Shown one piece after another: positions 47,015 through 55,539 of a stretch of DNA of 64,000 nucleotides. Every line of letters begins with the position of its first letter. Position 1 is the first letter of the stretch. The notes beneath the pieces are model-generated. The model made no database searches. It was not told the DNA's origin and saw nothing but the letters and a program-made list of their open reading frames with translations. The DNA is from Nocardioides houyundeii (lineage in GTDB: Bacteria > Actinomycetota > Actinomycetes > Propionibacteriales > Nocardioidaceae), in NCBI RefSeq assembly GCF_002865585.1, contig NZ_CP025581.1, forward strand, positions 868,001 to 932,000, given 5' to 3'. The translations under genes were made by a program, and so were the position numbers.

Positions 47015-47948
47015 GCCGAACGCGCCCGTCACCATCGCCGCCATCGACTGCGGCACCAACACCATCAAGCTGCTGATCGGCGCGCTGCCCGACGTCGCCG
47101 TCCGCGAGATGCGCATGGTCCGCCTCGGCCAGGGCGTGGACACCACCGGCCGGCTGGCCGACGACGCGCTGGCGCGGGCCTTCGCCGCCCTCGATGAGTA
47201 CGCCGCGCTGATCGCCGAGCACGGCGTGCCCCCGGAGCGGATCCGGTTCTGCGCCACCTCCGCCACCCGGGACGCCGAGAACGCCGAGGAGTTCGCGGCC
47301 GGGGTGGAGCAGCGCCTCGGCGTGCGGCCCGAGGTGATCGCCGGCGACGAGGAGGCCGAGCTCGCCTTCGACGGTGCGGTCCGCAACCTCCAGGCCTCGG
47401 CGGAGGCGCCGGTGCTGGTCATCGACATCGGGGGCGGCTCCACCGAGCTGATCCTGGGGGACGAGGCGCCGCTGGCGACCTGCTCGCTGAACATCGGGTC
47501 GGTGCGGCTGCACGAGCGGCACCTGCGCTCCGACCCGCCCACCGCCGCCGAGGTCGCCGCCTGCGTCGCCGACATCGAGACGGCGCTCGACGAGGCCGAG
47601 GGCCTCGGCGTGGAGATCGGCTCCGCGGCCACCGTGGTCGGGGTCGCCGGCACCTGCACCACGGTCGCCGCCGGGTGCCTGGGGCTGAGTGCCTACGACC
47701 CCGACGCGATCGACCAGTCGGTGATCTCGGTCAGCGACTCCCACGCCTTCATCGACCGGATCGTCGCCGCCACCGTGGCACAGCGCCGCGCGCTGGGGTT
47801 CATGCACCCGGGCCGCGCCGACGTGATCGACGCCGGCGCGCTGATCCTGGACCGGGTGCTGCGGCGTACCTCGGTCTACTCCTGGATCGTCTCCGAGGCC
47901 GACATCCTCGACGGGATCGCCTGGTCGGTGGCCAACCGCAGCGACTGA
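47007..47948 (+). CDS. ppx: Exopolyphosphatase / GppA family phosphatase
   Basis: 313 residues, the short actinobacterial form. It hydrolyses polyphosphate or pppGpp. The ASKHA-fold phosphate loops are AIDCGTNTIKLLIG (residues 11-24) and VIDIGGGSTELILG. Catalytic Glu lies in the CATSATRDAENAEEF region. ATG 47007 lies inside the end of DUF501. It may be a Ppx2-type enzyme. The last 73 bases overlap the convergent LysR gene. Confidence 0.93.
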   Translation: MAEPNAPVTIAAIDCGTNTIKLLIGALPDVAVREMRMVRLGQGVDTTGRLADDALARAFAALDEYAALIAEHGVPPERIRFCATSATRDAENAEEFAAGVEQRLGVRPEVIAGDEEAELAFDGAVRNLQASAEAPVLVIDIGGGSTELILGDEAPLATCSLNIGSVRLHERHLRSDPPTAAEVAACVADIETALDEAEGLGVEIGSAATVVGVAGTCTTVAAGCLGLSAYDPDAIDQSVISVSDSHAFIDRIVAATVAQRRALGFMHPGRADVIDAGALILDRVLRRTSVYSWIVSEADILDGIAWSVANRSD

Positions 47949-48859
47949 TCCAGCGACTGGCTCCGAGCGACCACCGCGGCCAGCCGCGCTCGCAGGTGCC
48001 GGACGGCGGGGCTCGCCTCCATCGTCTCGCGCCACAGCAGCCGCACCTCGCGCCGGGGGATCGGGTCCACGACCGGGACCGGCACCACGCCGGCCGGCAG
48101 CGGGCCACGCCCCAGGCGCGGCACCAGGGCCACCGCCACGCCCTCCTCGACCAGCCGCACCTGGGAGGCGAACTCCCAGGACCAGAACCGGACCTGCGGC
48201 GGCCGGCGGTGCGCGGAGAACATGTGGGTGAACCACTCGTGGCAGATGGTGCCGGGCGCGGTGGAGGCCCACAGCTCCTCGAGCAGGTCGCCGGGGGTGA
48301 CCTGCTCGCGTGCCGCCAGCCGGTGCTCGCGGTGCACCAGCAGGTCGGCCACGTCGTGCCCGACGTGCTCGGCGCACAGGTGGGCCGGCAGCGGCAGCGC
48401 CACGCCGGTCCAGCTGTGCACCAGGGCGACGTCGACCTGTCCCGTGGCCACGAGCTCGACCGCTTCCGCCGGGTCCTTCTCGGTCACGACCAGGGCGAGG
48501 TCGGGCGCGGTGCGGGCCAGGTCGCCGGCCAGCGGGGCGACGATGCCGCGCACGCCGGTGGAGAAGGCAGCCAGCCGGAGCGTCCCCCCGAGTCCTGCGG
48601 CCTCGGCCCGCAACGAGGACTCAAGCGACTCCATGCGGGCCAGCACCTCGCGCCCCTCGGCGACCAGCAGCCGGCCTGCCTCGGTGAGCACCACGCCCCG
48701 GCCGATCCGCTCCAGCAGCGGTACTCCGGACTGGGACTCCAGCCGCTTGATCTGCTGGGAGACCGCGGACGGGGTGTAGCCGAGGCTGGCGGCCGCGGCG
48801 CCGACCGTGCCGTGGGCGGCCAGGGCGATCAGCGACTGGAGGGCGACCATGTCAATCAT
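47876..48859 (-). CDS. LysR-family transcriptional regulator
   Basis: 327 residues. Residues 1-60 form the winged helix-turn-helix (LQSLIALAAHGTVGAAAASLGYTPSAVSQQIKRLE); the rest is a periplasmic-binding-protein-like effector domain. It is divergent from the EamA transporter with 73 bases between the starts, the typical arrangement of a regulator and its target. The C-terminus extends into the 3' end of ppx on the other strand. The effector is unknown. Confidence 0.92.
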   Translation of the reverse strand: MIDMVALQSLIALAAHGTVGAAAASLGYTPSAVSQQIKRLESQSGVPLLERIGRGVVLTEAGRLLVAEGREVLARMESLESSLRAEAAGLGGTLRLAAFSTGVRGIVAPLAGDLARTAPDLALVVTEKDPAEAVELVATGQVDVALVHSWTGVALPLPAHLCAEHVGHDVADLLVHREHRLAAREQVTPGDLLEELWASTAPGTICHEWFTHMFSAHRRPPQVRFWSWEFASQVRLVEEGVAVALVPRLGRGPLPAGVVPVPVVDPIPRREVRLLWRETMEASPAVRHLRARLAAVVARSQSLDQSLRLATDQAIPSRMSASETIQE

Positions 48860-48932
48860 GTAGCAACATTACCGATTGAGGCCCACGACTATCCACTGGA
48901 CGTGAACGGTCATCGTTGCGGAGGATGGGGTC

Positions 48933-49865
48933 ATGCCCCTGAAGGACAGTCTGCTCGCCACGCTCGTCGCCGTGATCTGGGGCGTCAACTTCGTCGTCAT
49001 CGACGCCGGGCTGGACGAGGACATGCCGGCCCTGCTCTTCGTGGCGCTCCGGTTCACGCTGGTCGCCCTGGCGGTGGTGGTGGTGGCCCGTCCGCAGGTC
49101 CCCTTCCGGCAGGTGGCGCTGGTGGGGGCGTTCATGAGCGTGGGCCAGTTCGGGCTGCTCTACTCCGCGCTGGCGATGGGCATGCCGCCCGGGCTGGCCT
49201 CGCTGGTGCTGCAGGCGCAGGTGGTGCTGACGGTGGTCTTCGCCGCGGTCCGGCTCTCCGAGCTGCCCACCGCAGGACAGCTCGCCGGCGTGGTGCTGGG
49301 CGCCGTCGGCCTCGGGGTCGTCGCGCTCGGGCGCAGCGCGGCCACCCCGCTGCTGGCCCTGCTGGTCACCGTGGCCGCCGCGGCCTCCTGGGCCTGCGGC
49401 AACGTGGTGGCCCGCCGGGTCGGCACCGCCTCGGGCCTCTCCCTGACGGTGTGGTCGGCCACCGTCGTACCCCTGCCGCTGCTGGCGCTGAGCCTGGTCG
49501 TGGACGGTCCCGACGCGGTGGGCCACGCGCTGACGTCGCTCTCGCTGGCCGCGGTGCTGTCCACGGTCTACACCGCGGTGCTGGCCTCCTGGGTGGGCTA
49601 CGGCATCTGGAACTCGCTGCTGGCCCGGCACCGCACCTCCGCGGTGGTGCCGTTCACCCTGCTCGTGCCCCTGGTCGGGATGACTGCGGCCTGGCTGGTG
49701 CTGGGGGAGACCCCGAACGTGGCCGAGGCGGTGGGAGGTGCGGTGCTGCTGCTCGGGGTCGCCACCGCCGCCCTCGGCCTCCCCGGACGCCGCCGGAAGG
49801 GCGACGGGTCGTCGTACATTGAGACCGTGGAGCAGCCGGACGAGACCGTGCGCGTGCCCGGGTGA
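48933..49865 (+). CDS. EamA/DMT-superfamily transporter
   Basis: 310 residues with about ten membrane helices in two EamA halves (LLATLVAVIWGVNFVVI; LLVTVAAAASWACGNVVARR). DMT transporters of this type often export amino acids or metabolites. The C-terminal 30 residues are hydrophilic. ATG 48933 follows a GGAGG-like site. Control by the divergent LysR protein is likely. The stop overlaps the GTG of the uracil-DNA glycosylase gene, which is an unusual partner. Confidence 0.9.
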   Translation: MPLKDSLLATLVAVIWGVNFVVIDAGLDEDMPALLFVALRFTLVALAVVVVARPQVPFRQVALVGAFMSVGQFGLLYSALAMGMPPGLASLVLQAQVVLTVVFAAVRLSELPTAGQLAGVVLGAVGLGVVALGRSAATPLLALLVTVAAAASWACGNVVARRVGTASGLSLTVWSATVVPLPLLALSLVVDGPDAVGHALTSLSLAAVLSTVYTAVLASWVGYGIWNSLLARHRTSAVVPFTLLVPLVGMTAAWLVLGETPNVAEAVGGAVLLLGVATAALGLPGRRRKGDGSSYIETVEQPDETVRVPG

Positions 49866-50683
49866 GGCACCCGCTGACGGGCCAGGACTTCGACTCGCCC
49901 GTGCCGCCGGGCACCGGCTGGCCTGAGGACCCCGCGCAGCCGGAGACCCCGACGGCGCGCACCCCCGCGGGCGTACGACGGCTCGCCGCGACCGACGACC
50001 TGGCCGAGCTCGACGCGCGGGTCAGTGTCTGCTCGGCCTGCCCCCGCCTGGTGCGGTGGCGCGAGGACGTGGCCCGGGACAAGCGCGCCTCGTTCGCCGA
50101 CCAGCCCTACTGGGGCCGGCCCATCGCCGGCTGGGGGGATCCGGAGCCCAGCGTGCTGATCGTCGGGCTCGCCCCGGCCGCCAACGGTGGCAACCGCACC
50201 GGCCGGGTCTTCACCGGCGACAGCAGCGGCGACTGGCTCTTCGCCAGCCTGCACCGGGTCGGGCTCGCCACGCAGGCCACCTCCGCGCACGCCGGGGACG
50301 GGCAGCGGCTGCTGGGGGCCCGGATGGTGGCCACCGTGCGCTGCGCGCCTCCGGCGAACAAGCCGACACCGCAGGAGCGGGACACCTGCGCCCCGTGGAT
50401 CAACCGGGAGGTCGAGCTGCTCCGTCCCCACCTGCGCGCGGTGGTCGCGCTGGGCGCCTACGGCTGGGACGGGGCGCTGCGGGCGCTGCGCGGCGCGGGG
50501 GTCGCCGTACCGACCCCGAAGCCCAAGTTCGGGCACGGGGTGGAGGTGGAGCTCGACGGGATCACCCTGCTCGGCTGCTACCACCCCTCCCAGCACAACA
50601 CCTTCACCGGGCGCCTGACGCCGGTGATGCTCGACGAGGTGCTGGGGCGCGCCCGGGAGCTCGGCGGCCTCGGTGGACAATGA
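49862..50683 (+). CDS. Family 5 uracil-DNA glycosylase (UdgB-like)
   Basis: 273 residues. It excises uracil (and in family 5 also hypoxanthine) from DNA. Motif GLAPAANGGNRTGRVFTGD (102-120) is family-specific, with no catalytic Asp as expected for family 5. HPSQHN is the second active-site motif. Four cysteines, Cys57, Cys60, Cys161 and Cys176, are placed to bind the [4Fe-4S] cluster. The GTG start at 49862 overlaps the transporter stop. Confidence 0.93.
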   Translation: MRHPLTGQDFDSPVPPGTGWPEDPAQPETPTARTPAGVRRLAATDDLAELDARVSVCSACPRLVRWREDVARDKRASFADQPYWGRPIAGWGDPEPSVLIVGLAPAANGGNRTGRVFTGDSSGDWLFASLHRVGLATQATSAHAGDGQRLLGARMVATVRCAPPANKPTPQERDTCAPWINREVELLRPHLRAVVALGAYGWDGALRALRGAGVAVPTPKPKFGHGVEVELDGITLLGCYHPSQHNTFTGRLTPVMLDEVLGRARELGGLGGQ

Positions 50684-50687
50684 GCCC

Positions 50688-51236
50688 ATGATCAGCGCGC
50701 AGAGCACCGGGGGCGGGACCCTCCATGCCATCACCGTCCTGGGCCACGACCGGCCCGGGATCATCGCCGAGGCCACCGCGAAGCTGGCGGCGCTGGGGCT
50801 CAACATCGAGGACACCTCGATGACGCTGCTGCGCGGCCACTTCGCGATGACGCTGATCTGCGCCGGCCCGGCCGGTGATGCCGAGGTCGAGACGGCCCTG
50901 GCGCCGCTGGCCGCGGACGGCAGCCTCACCGTCACCGTGCGCGAGGTGCCGCACGAGGACGGGAGCACTCGGGCACCGGCGACCCCGTGGGTGCTGACCG
51001 TGCACGGGGGTGACCGTCCGGGCATCGTGTCCCGGATCGTCGGCGAGGTCGCGGCCGTGGGCGGCAACATCACCGACCTGACCACTCGGCTGGCCGGCGA
51101 CCTCTACCTGCTCGTCGCCGAGGTGGCACTGCCCGGCGACGCCGACACCGCGGTGCTGGCCGCGGCGATCAACCAGGCCGCCACCGACCTGGGCGTGGGC
51201 GCCACCCTGCGGCCCGCGGAGGCCGACGAGCTGTGA
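50688..51236 (+). CDS. Two-ACT-domain protein, GcvR-like
   Basis: 182 residues made of two ACT domains: HAITVLGHDRPGIIAEATAKLA (about 14-35 and on) and VLTVHGGDRPGIVSRIVGEVAAVGG (about 105-130). Both carry the RPGI turn that binds amino acids. GcvR-like proteins regulate glycine cleavage or serine metabolism; no DNA-binding domain is present, so it acts through ligand or protein binding. ATG 50688 is 4 bases after the previous stop; GTG 50673 would add five residues. It overlaps def by GTGA. Confidence 0.88.
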   Translation: MISAQSTGGGTLHAITVLGHDRPGIIAEATAKLAALGLNIEDTSMTLLRGHFAMTLICAGPAGDAEVETALAPLAADGSLTVTVREVPHEDGSTRAPATPWVLTVHGGDRPGIVSRIVGEVAAVGGNITDLTTRLAGDLYLLVAEVALPGDADTAVLAAAINQAATDLGVGATLRPAEADEL

Positions 51237-51793
51237 GTGCCAGCAACGACCGGCTCGCCGCCTGGACCGAGGCCGAGCTGGGGGTGGCCGGGCGCGTCCG
51301 CGAGGTGGTGCGCGCGCCGGCGCCGGTGCTGTCCGCGGACGGCGACAAGGTCGATCCGACGGACCCCGAGGTGGTGCAGCTGGCCGCGGACCTGGTCGCC
51401 ACCATGCGGGTCTCGCCCGGGTGCGTCGGCCTGGCCGCGCCGCAGGTCGGGGTGGGGGCGAAGGTGTTCTGCGTCGACGTCTCCGAGCACCCCAAGACCC
51501 GCGGCCACCACGGCACCTTCGTGCTGTGCAACGCCGAGGTGGTGGAGTCCTCGCGCAACGAGAAGGCGCGCGAGGGCTGCATGAGCGTGCCCGACTTCAC
51601 CGGCGATGTGAAGCGTCCCTCCCGGGTGCTGGTGCGCGGGCAGCTGCCCGGCACCGGCGAGGAGATCGAGGTGCGCGCCGAGGCGTTCGAGGCCCGGTGC
51701 CTGCAGCACGAGATCGACCACTGCGACGGGTTCCTCTTCCTGGACCGCGTGGCCGGCGCCCATGCCGTCTACGCTCGCCAGACGTATCTCTAG
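51233..51793 (+). CDS. def: Peptide deformylase
   Basis: 186 residues. It removes the formyl group from nascent N-terminal Met. The three motifs are present: GCVGLAAPQVG (63-73), EGCMSVP with metal ligand Cys116 and HEIDH with His159, Glu160 and His163. The first motif has Cys64 where most deformylases have a Gly-x-Gly start, a variant seen in some actinobacterial copies. GTG 51233 overlaps the ACT gene stop. It lies 19 bases before a tRNA gene. Confidence 0.95.
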   Translation: MSASNDRLAAWTEAELGVAGRVREVVRAPAPVLSADGDKVDPTDPEVVQLAADLVATMRVSPGCVGLAAPQVGVGAKVFCVDVSEHPKTRGHHGTFVLCNAEVVESSRNEKAREGCMSVPDFTGDVKRPSRVLVRGQLPGTGEEIEVRAEAFEARCLQHEIDHCDGFLFLDRVAGAHAVYARQTYL

Positions 51794-51812
51794 AGCCGGC
51801 GACCTCGGCTCG

Positions 51813-51886
51813 GCCCCCGTATCCCAATCGGCAGAGGAAACCGCCTTAAAAGCGGCTCAGTCTGGGTTCGAGTCCCAGCGGGGGCA
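51813..51886 (+). tRNA. tRNA with anticodon UAA (tRNA-Leu), short variable loop
   Basis: 74 bases. Acceptor stem 51813-51819 pairs with 51879-51885, discriminator A51886, no encoded CCA. D-stem of 3 bp (51822-51824 with 51836-51838). Anticodon stem 51841-51844 with 51852-51855, loop 51845-51851, anticodon TAA at 51847-51849. T-stem 51862-51866 with 51874-51878, loop TTCGAGT. The variable region is only 5 bases, whereas tRNA-Leu normally has a long arm. It reads UUA, a rare codon in such GC-rich genomes. Confidence 0.88.
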
Positions 51887-51908
51887 CTCTCACGCCGCAC
51901 GCGAATTC

Positions 51909-51936
51909 GGGAACATGGGGAGTTCCCCGGACGTTT
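51909..51936 (+). promoter_or_regulatory. ECF-type promoter candidate before the Bax-inhibitor-like gene
   Basis: GGGAAC (51909-51914), 16 bases, then ACGTTT resembles promoters of SigE-type ECF sigma factors. GGGAAC also forms an inverted repeat with GTTCCC (51922-51927). A second box TAGAGT at 51955-51960 could be a housekeeping -10. Confidence 0.35.
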
Positions 51937-52023
51937 AGAACCGTGACGGCTGCGTAGAGTAGACGTCATTGCGGAGCGTGGTCAGGGAGACCGCGCCCAC
52001 CGGCCTCCAAGGAGAGACCACAC

Positions 52024-52884
52024 ATGAAGAGCACAAACCCGGTGTTCGCCCGGTCCGAAGAGTTCAACGGCCAGTCGAACGCCTACGGCAACCAGACCTA
52101 CCCGGGATACGGCCAGGCCCCGCAGGGCGGCCAGCCGGCGTACGGCGACCGCTCCACCTGGGGCACCGGCGTCTCCAACATGCCCGACGTGGCGGCGCCC
52201 GAGCGGCGGATGACGATCGACTCGGTCGTGCAGAAGACCGCGATCAGCCTCGCCGTGGTGATGGCGACCGCGTTCGCCACCTGGTGGTACATCGGTGACG
52301 TCAACGAGGTCACCGCCAGCCGCCTGTACTCGGCCCTGATGATCGGCTCGCTCGGCGCTTTCGCGCTGTCGATGGTCAACTCGTTCAAGCGGGTCATCAG
52401 CCCGGCGCTCGTCGTCGCCTTCGCGGCGCTCGAGGGCGTGGCGCTCGGCGCCCTGAGCAAGTACTTCGACGCCAGCTTCGGCGACGGCATCGTCACCAAC
52501 GCCGTGTTCGGCACCTTCGCTGCCTTCGCCGGCACCCTGGCGGCGTACAAGTTCTTCGACATCCAGGTCGGTGACAAGTTCCGCAGGGGCGTCATCGCCG
52601 GGATGTTCGGCATGGTGGGCCTCGGCCTGCTCTCGCTGGTGCTCAGCTTCGCCGGCATCGACCTCGGCTTCTTCGGCACCGGGGCCCTCGGCCTCCTCTT
52701 CGCCGTCGTCGGCCTGGTGCTCGGTGTCTTCATGCTGATGCTCGACTTCGACTTCGTGGAGAAGGGCGTCGCCGCCGGTCTGGACGAGCGGGAGTCGTGG
52801 CGTGCTGCCTTCGGCCTGACCGTGAGCCTGGTCTGGATCTACACCAACCTGCTGCGCATCCTGGCGATCTTCAGCTCGGACTGA
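52024..52884 (+). CDS. Bax inhibitor-1/YccA-like membrane protein
   Basis: 286 residues. The first 60 are a Gln/Gly/Tyr-rich cytoplasmic stretch (YGNQTYPGYGQAPQGG). Seven hydrophobic helices follow, starting VQKTAISLAVVMATAFATWWYIG. The last helix and the AFGLTVSLVWIYTNLLRIL end are typical of the actinobacterial Bax1-I family. AAGGAG precedes the ATG by 6 bases. Family members are ion-leak or stress-related channels in other organisms; the function here is unproven. It is a single-gene unit with its own promoter and a strong terminator. Confidence 0.9.
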   Translation: MKSTNPVFARSEEFNGQSNAYGNQTYPGYGQAPQGGQPAYGDRSTWGTGVSNMPDVAAPERRMTIDSVVQKTAISLAVVMATAFATWWYIGDVNEVTASRLYSALMIGSLGAFALSMVNSFKRVISPALVVAFAALEGVALGALSKYFDASFGDGIVTNAVFGTFAAFAGTLAAYKFFDIQVGDKFRRGVIAGMFGMVGLGLLSLVLSFAGIDLGFFGTGALGLLFAVVGLVLGVFMLMLDFDFVEKGVAAGLDERESWRAAFGLTVSLVWIYTNLLRILAIFSSD

Positions 52885-52903
52885 CACAGCGCGAGAACGT
52901 CGC

Positions 52904-52931
52904 AAGGGCCCCGGAGCGATCCGGGGCCCTT
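52904..52931 (+). terminator. Intrinsic terminator after the Bax-inhibitor-like gene
   Basis: A perfect 12-bp stem (52904-52915 with 52920-52931), GCGA loop and a CGTCGTTT tail, 19 bases after the stop. It is the best intrinsic terminator in the window. Confidence 0.88.
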
Positions 52932-52956
52932 CGTCGTTTCCGGGGCGTGCGCGCGC

Positions 52957-53996
52957 CTACTGCGTGGCGAGCCCGCCGTCGGGGCCCGGGTCGTCGCCCT
53001 CGTTCTGCTCGGGCGGCTCGGCCTCGGTGGCGGGCTTGCGGCGACGGTGCCGCAGCTCCACCCAGCGCCCGCGCAGGCCACGCTGCTCGCCGCCGACCTC
53101 GGTCCCGTCGAGCTCGGTCCCGGTGTTGCGGGCGGCCTCGACCGCGGCCGCGGCCACCGGCATCACCCGTTCGCCGCGCACGGACTCCGGGGCGGACTCC
53201 TCCTCGGGCGCCAGGCCGAGCGCGGCCAGGGTCGAGGGGAGGAGGACCGCGGCCATCGCCTTGTAGCCGTCGGCGGAGGGGTGGAACTGGTCGGGGCCGA
53301 AGAAGAGCGCCGGGGCGGTGTCGAACTCAGGACCCAGGATGGTGCCCATCGAGACGGTCCGTCCGCCCTCGTCGACCACCGCGATCGCCTGCGCCGCGGC
53401 GATGCGGCGCGACCACTCCCGCGCCACCTGCCTCAGCGGCGGCGGGATGGGCCGGATGGTGCCGAGGTCGGGGCAGGTGCCGACCACGACCGCGGCGCCC
53501 TCGGCGCGGAGCCGGCGTACCGCCTCGGCGAGGGAGCGGACCGACGCGGAGGGGAGCACGGTGTGGGTGACGTCGTTGGCGCCGACCAGGATCACCGCGA
53601 CGTCGGGCTGGCCGGGCAGCGCCCGGTCGACCTGCGCGGCGAGGTCGGAGGACTTGGCGCCGACCTTCGCCACCGAGCGCAGGTGCACCCTGCGTCCGGC
53701 CTCGGCGGCCACCCCCGAGCCCAGGTGCGCTCCGGGGGTGAGCTCCACTCGGTCCACGCCGTAGCCGGCGGCGCTGGAGTCCCCGAGGATCGCGATCTTG
53801 ATCGCCGGACCCGGGCGCCCGCGACCGTACCAACCGGTGGCGTCCGGCGGGGTCTTGCTGGCGTTGCCGATGACCCGCCTGGCCAGCTTCGCCTCGGCGA
53901 TCAGTACGCCGTACAGGCCGGCGCCCAGCACCGAGAGACCTCCGCCCCGAACGCGGCGGCGGAGGCGAGCTTGCGTGCGGCTGCTGCTTTACCCAC
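52957..53996 (-). pseudogene. SGNH/GDSL-family hydrolase, interrupted by one missing base
   Basis: The main part shows the esterase blocks: ILGDSSAAGYG (Ser nucleophile), GAND and DQFHPS (Asp/His). The natural N-terminus GKAAAARKLASAAAFG lies in another frame upstream, starting at GTG 53996. The frames meet at a run of four C on the plus strand (53945-53948). One more base joins them through FGGGGLSVLGAG into 346 residues with an N-terminal hydrophobic anchor. The C-terminal 90 residues are Glu/Arg-rich. Read alone, the downstream frame could start at ATG 53931 and lose the anchor. Substrate unknown; likely a lipase or carbohydrate esterase. Confidence 0.82.
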
Positions 53997-53998
53997 GG

Positions 53999-54014
53999 CC
54001 TCACTGTAGTGAGG
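53999..54014. promoter_or_regulatory. Perfect inverted repeat between the hydrolase and cbs
   Basis: CCTCACT-GT-AGTGAGG, 16 bp, lies 2 bases from the hydrolase start and 24 bases from the cbs start. The position suits a repressor site for both genes. Confidence 0.4.
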
Positions 54015-54025
54015 GGGGTTGCAAC

Positions 54026-54031
54026 TACATT
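54026..54031 (+). promoter_or_regulatory. -10-like box TACATT of cbs
   Basis: It ends 7 bases before the ATG at 54039, with no ribosome binding site in between, so a leaderless transcript is likely. Confidence 0.4.
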
Positions 54032-54038
54032 TGCCGGT

Positions 54039-55451
54039 ATGCGCTTCGTCAACTCGCTCCTCGACCTCATCGGCAACACGCCCCTGCTGCGGCTCTCCGG
54101 CTCCCTGGGCCCCGAGCTCACCGTCCGACGAGGTGAGGACAGCCCGGGGCCGCTGGTGCTGGCCAAGGTGGAGTACCTCAACCCCGGTGGGTCGGTGAAG
54201 GACCGCATCGCCACCCGGATGATCGACGCGGCGGAGGCCTCCGGGGCGCTGCAGCCGGGCGGCACGATCGTGGAGCCGACCTCGGGCAACACCGGCGTCG
54301 GTCTGGCGATGGTGGCCCAGGAGCGCGGCTACAAGTGCGTCTTCGTGTGCCCCGACAAGGTGAGCGAGGACAAGCGCAACGTGCTCAAGGCGTACGGCGC
54401 CGAGGTGGTGGTCTGCCCCACCGCGGTGGCCCCCGAGCACCCCGACTCCTACTACAACGTCAGCGACCGGCTCGCCTTGCAGCCCGGCGCCTGGAAGCCC
54501 GACCAGTACTCCAACCCGCACAACCCGCGGTCCCACTACGAGACCACGGGCCCTGAGATCTGGGAGCAGACCGAGGGGCGGATCACCCACTTCGTGGCCG
54601 GGGTCGGCACCGGCGGCACCATCAGCGGCATCGGGCGCTACCTCAAGGAGCAGAACCCCGAGGTGCAGGTCATCGGCGCCGACCCGGCCGGCTCGGTCTA
54701 CTCCGGCGGCACCGGACGGCCCTACCTGGTCGAGGGCGTGGGAGAGGACTTCTGGCCCGACACCTACGACCGCGACATCGCCGACCGGATCATCGAGGTC
54801 TCCGACGCCGACTCCTTCGCCTTCACCCGTCGGCTCGCCCGCGAGGAGGCGCTGCTGGTGGGCGGCTCCTCGGGGATGGCGGCGTACGCGGCCAAGCAGC
54901 TCGCGACCGAGCTGGCGGCGCAGGGACGCGAGGACGCGGTGATCGTGGTGCTGCTGCCCGACTCCGGGCGCGGCTACCTGACCAAGGTGTTCAACGACTC
55001 CTGGCTGGGGCAGTACGGCTTCGCCACCGAGGCCGCCGACGCCGACACCCTCACCGTGGGCGCGGTGCTGCGCGGCAAGTCCGGGCAGCTGCCCGACCTG
55101 GTGCACACCCACCCCGGCGAGACCATCGCCGAGGCGGTGCACATCCTGGCCGAGTACGGCGTCTCCCAGATGCCGGTGGTTCGGGCCGAGCCGCCGCTGG
55201 TGGCGGCCGAGGTGGCCGGCTCGGTCTCCGAGCGGGCGCTGCTCGACGCGCTGTTCAGCGGTCAGGCCAAGCTCACCGACGCCGTGGAGGACCACATGTC
55301 CGAGCCCCTGCCCACGATCGGCTCCACCGAGGCGGCCCGGGACGCGGTCCTGCTGGTGGAGAAGGCCGACGCGGTGCTGGTGCACGAGGACGGCAAGCCC
55401 ATCGGAGTGCTCACCCGGCACGACCTGCTGGGCGTGCTCGCCAAGGGCTGA
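54039..55451 (+). CDS. cbs: Cystathionine beta-synthase
   Basis: 470 residues. The PLP-dependent N-terminal domain has the Schiff-base Lys54 in LNPGGSVKDR, PTSGNTGVGLAMV and the phosphate loop GVGTGGTISG. Two CBS domains follow (about 350-470), as in mycobacterial and human enzymes. It joins serine or O-activated serine with homocysteine to make cystathionine. A GTG at 54009 would add ten residues but has no support; ATG 54039 starts at the conserved MRFVNSLLDLIGNTPL. It is divergent from the SGNH hydrolase with a shared palindrome between. Confidence 0.94.
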   Translation: MRFVNSLLDLIGNTPLLRLSGSLGPELTVRRGEDSPGPLVLAKVEYLNPGGSVKDRIATRMIDAAEASGALQPGGTIVEPTSGNTGVGLAMVAQERGYKCVFVCPDKVSEDKRNVLKAYGAEVVVCPTAVAPEHPDSYYNVSDRLALQPGAWKPDQYSNPHNPRSHYETTGPEIWEQTEGRITHFVAGVGTGGTISGIGRYLKEQNPEVQVIGADPAGSVYSGGTGRPYLVEGVGEDFWPDTYDRDIADRIIEVSDADSFAFTRRLAREEALLVGGSSGMAAYAAKQLATELAAQGREDAVIVVLLPDSGRGYLTKVFNDSWLGQYGFATEAADADTLTVGAVLRGKSGQLPDLVHTHPGETIAEAVHILAEYGVSQMPVVRAEPPLVAAEVAGSVSERALLDALFSGQAKLTDAVEDHMSEPLPTIGSTEAARDAVLLVEKADAVLVHEDGKPIGVLTRHDLLGVLAKG

Positions 55452-55539
55452 CGCCGGGTCGCCGGGCTGCCCCTAGAGCCCAGCGGGTCGTGGCACCTCG
55501 GTGCAGATCCGCGACACCGACTGGGTCAAGGAGGCCTGC

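Noticed and set aside
55501..55539. Start of the TSUP gene at GTG 55501
   Set aside because: A perfect AAGGAGG lies five bases before GTG 55540. The upstream extension is polar and not typical of the family.
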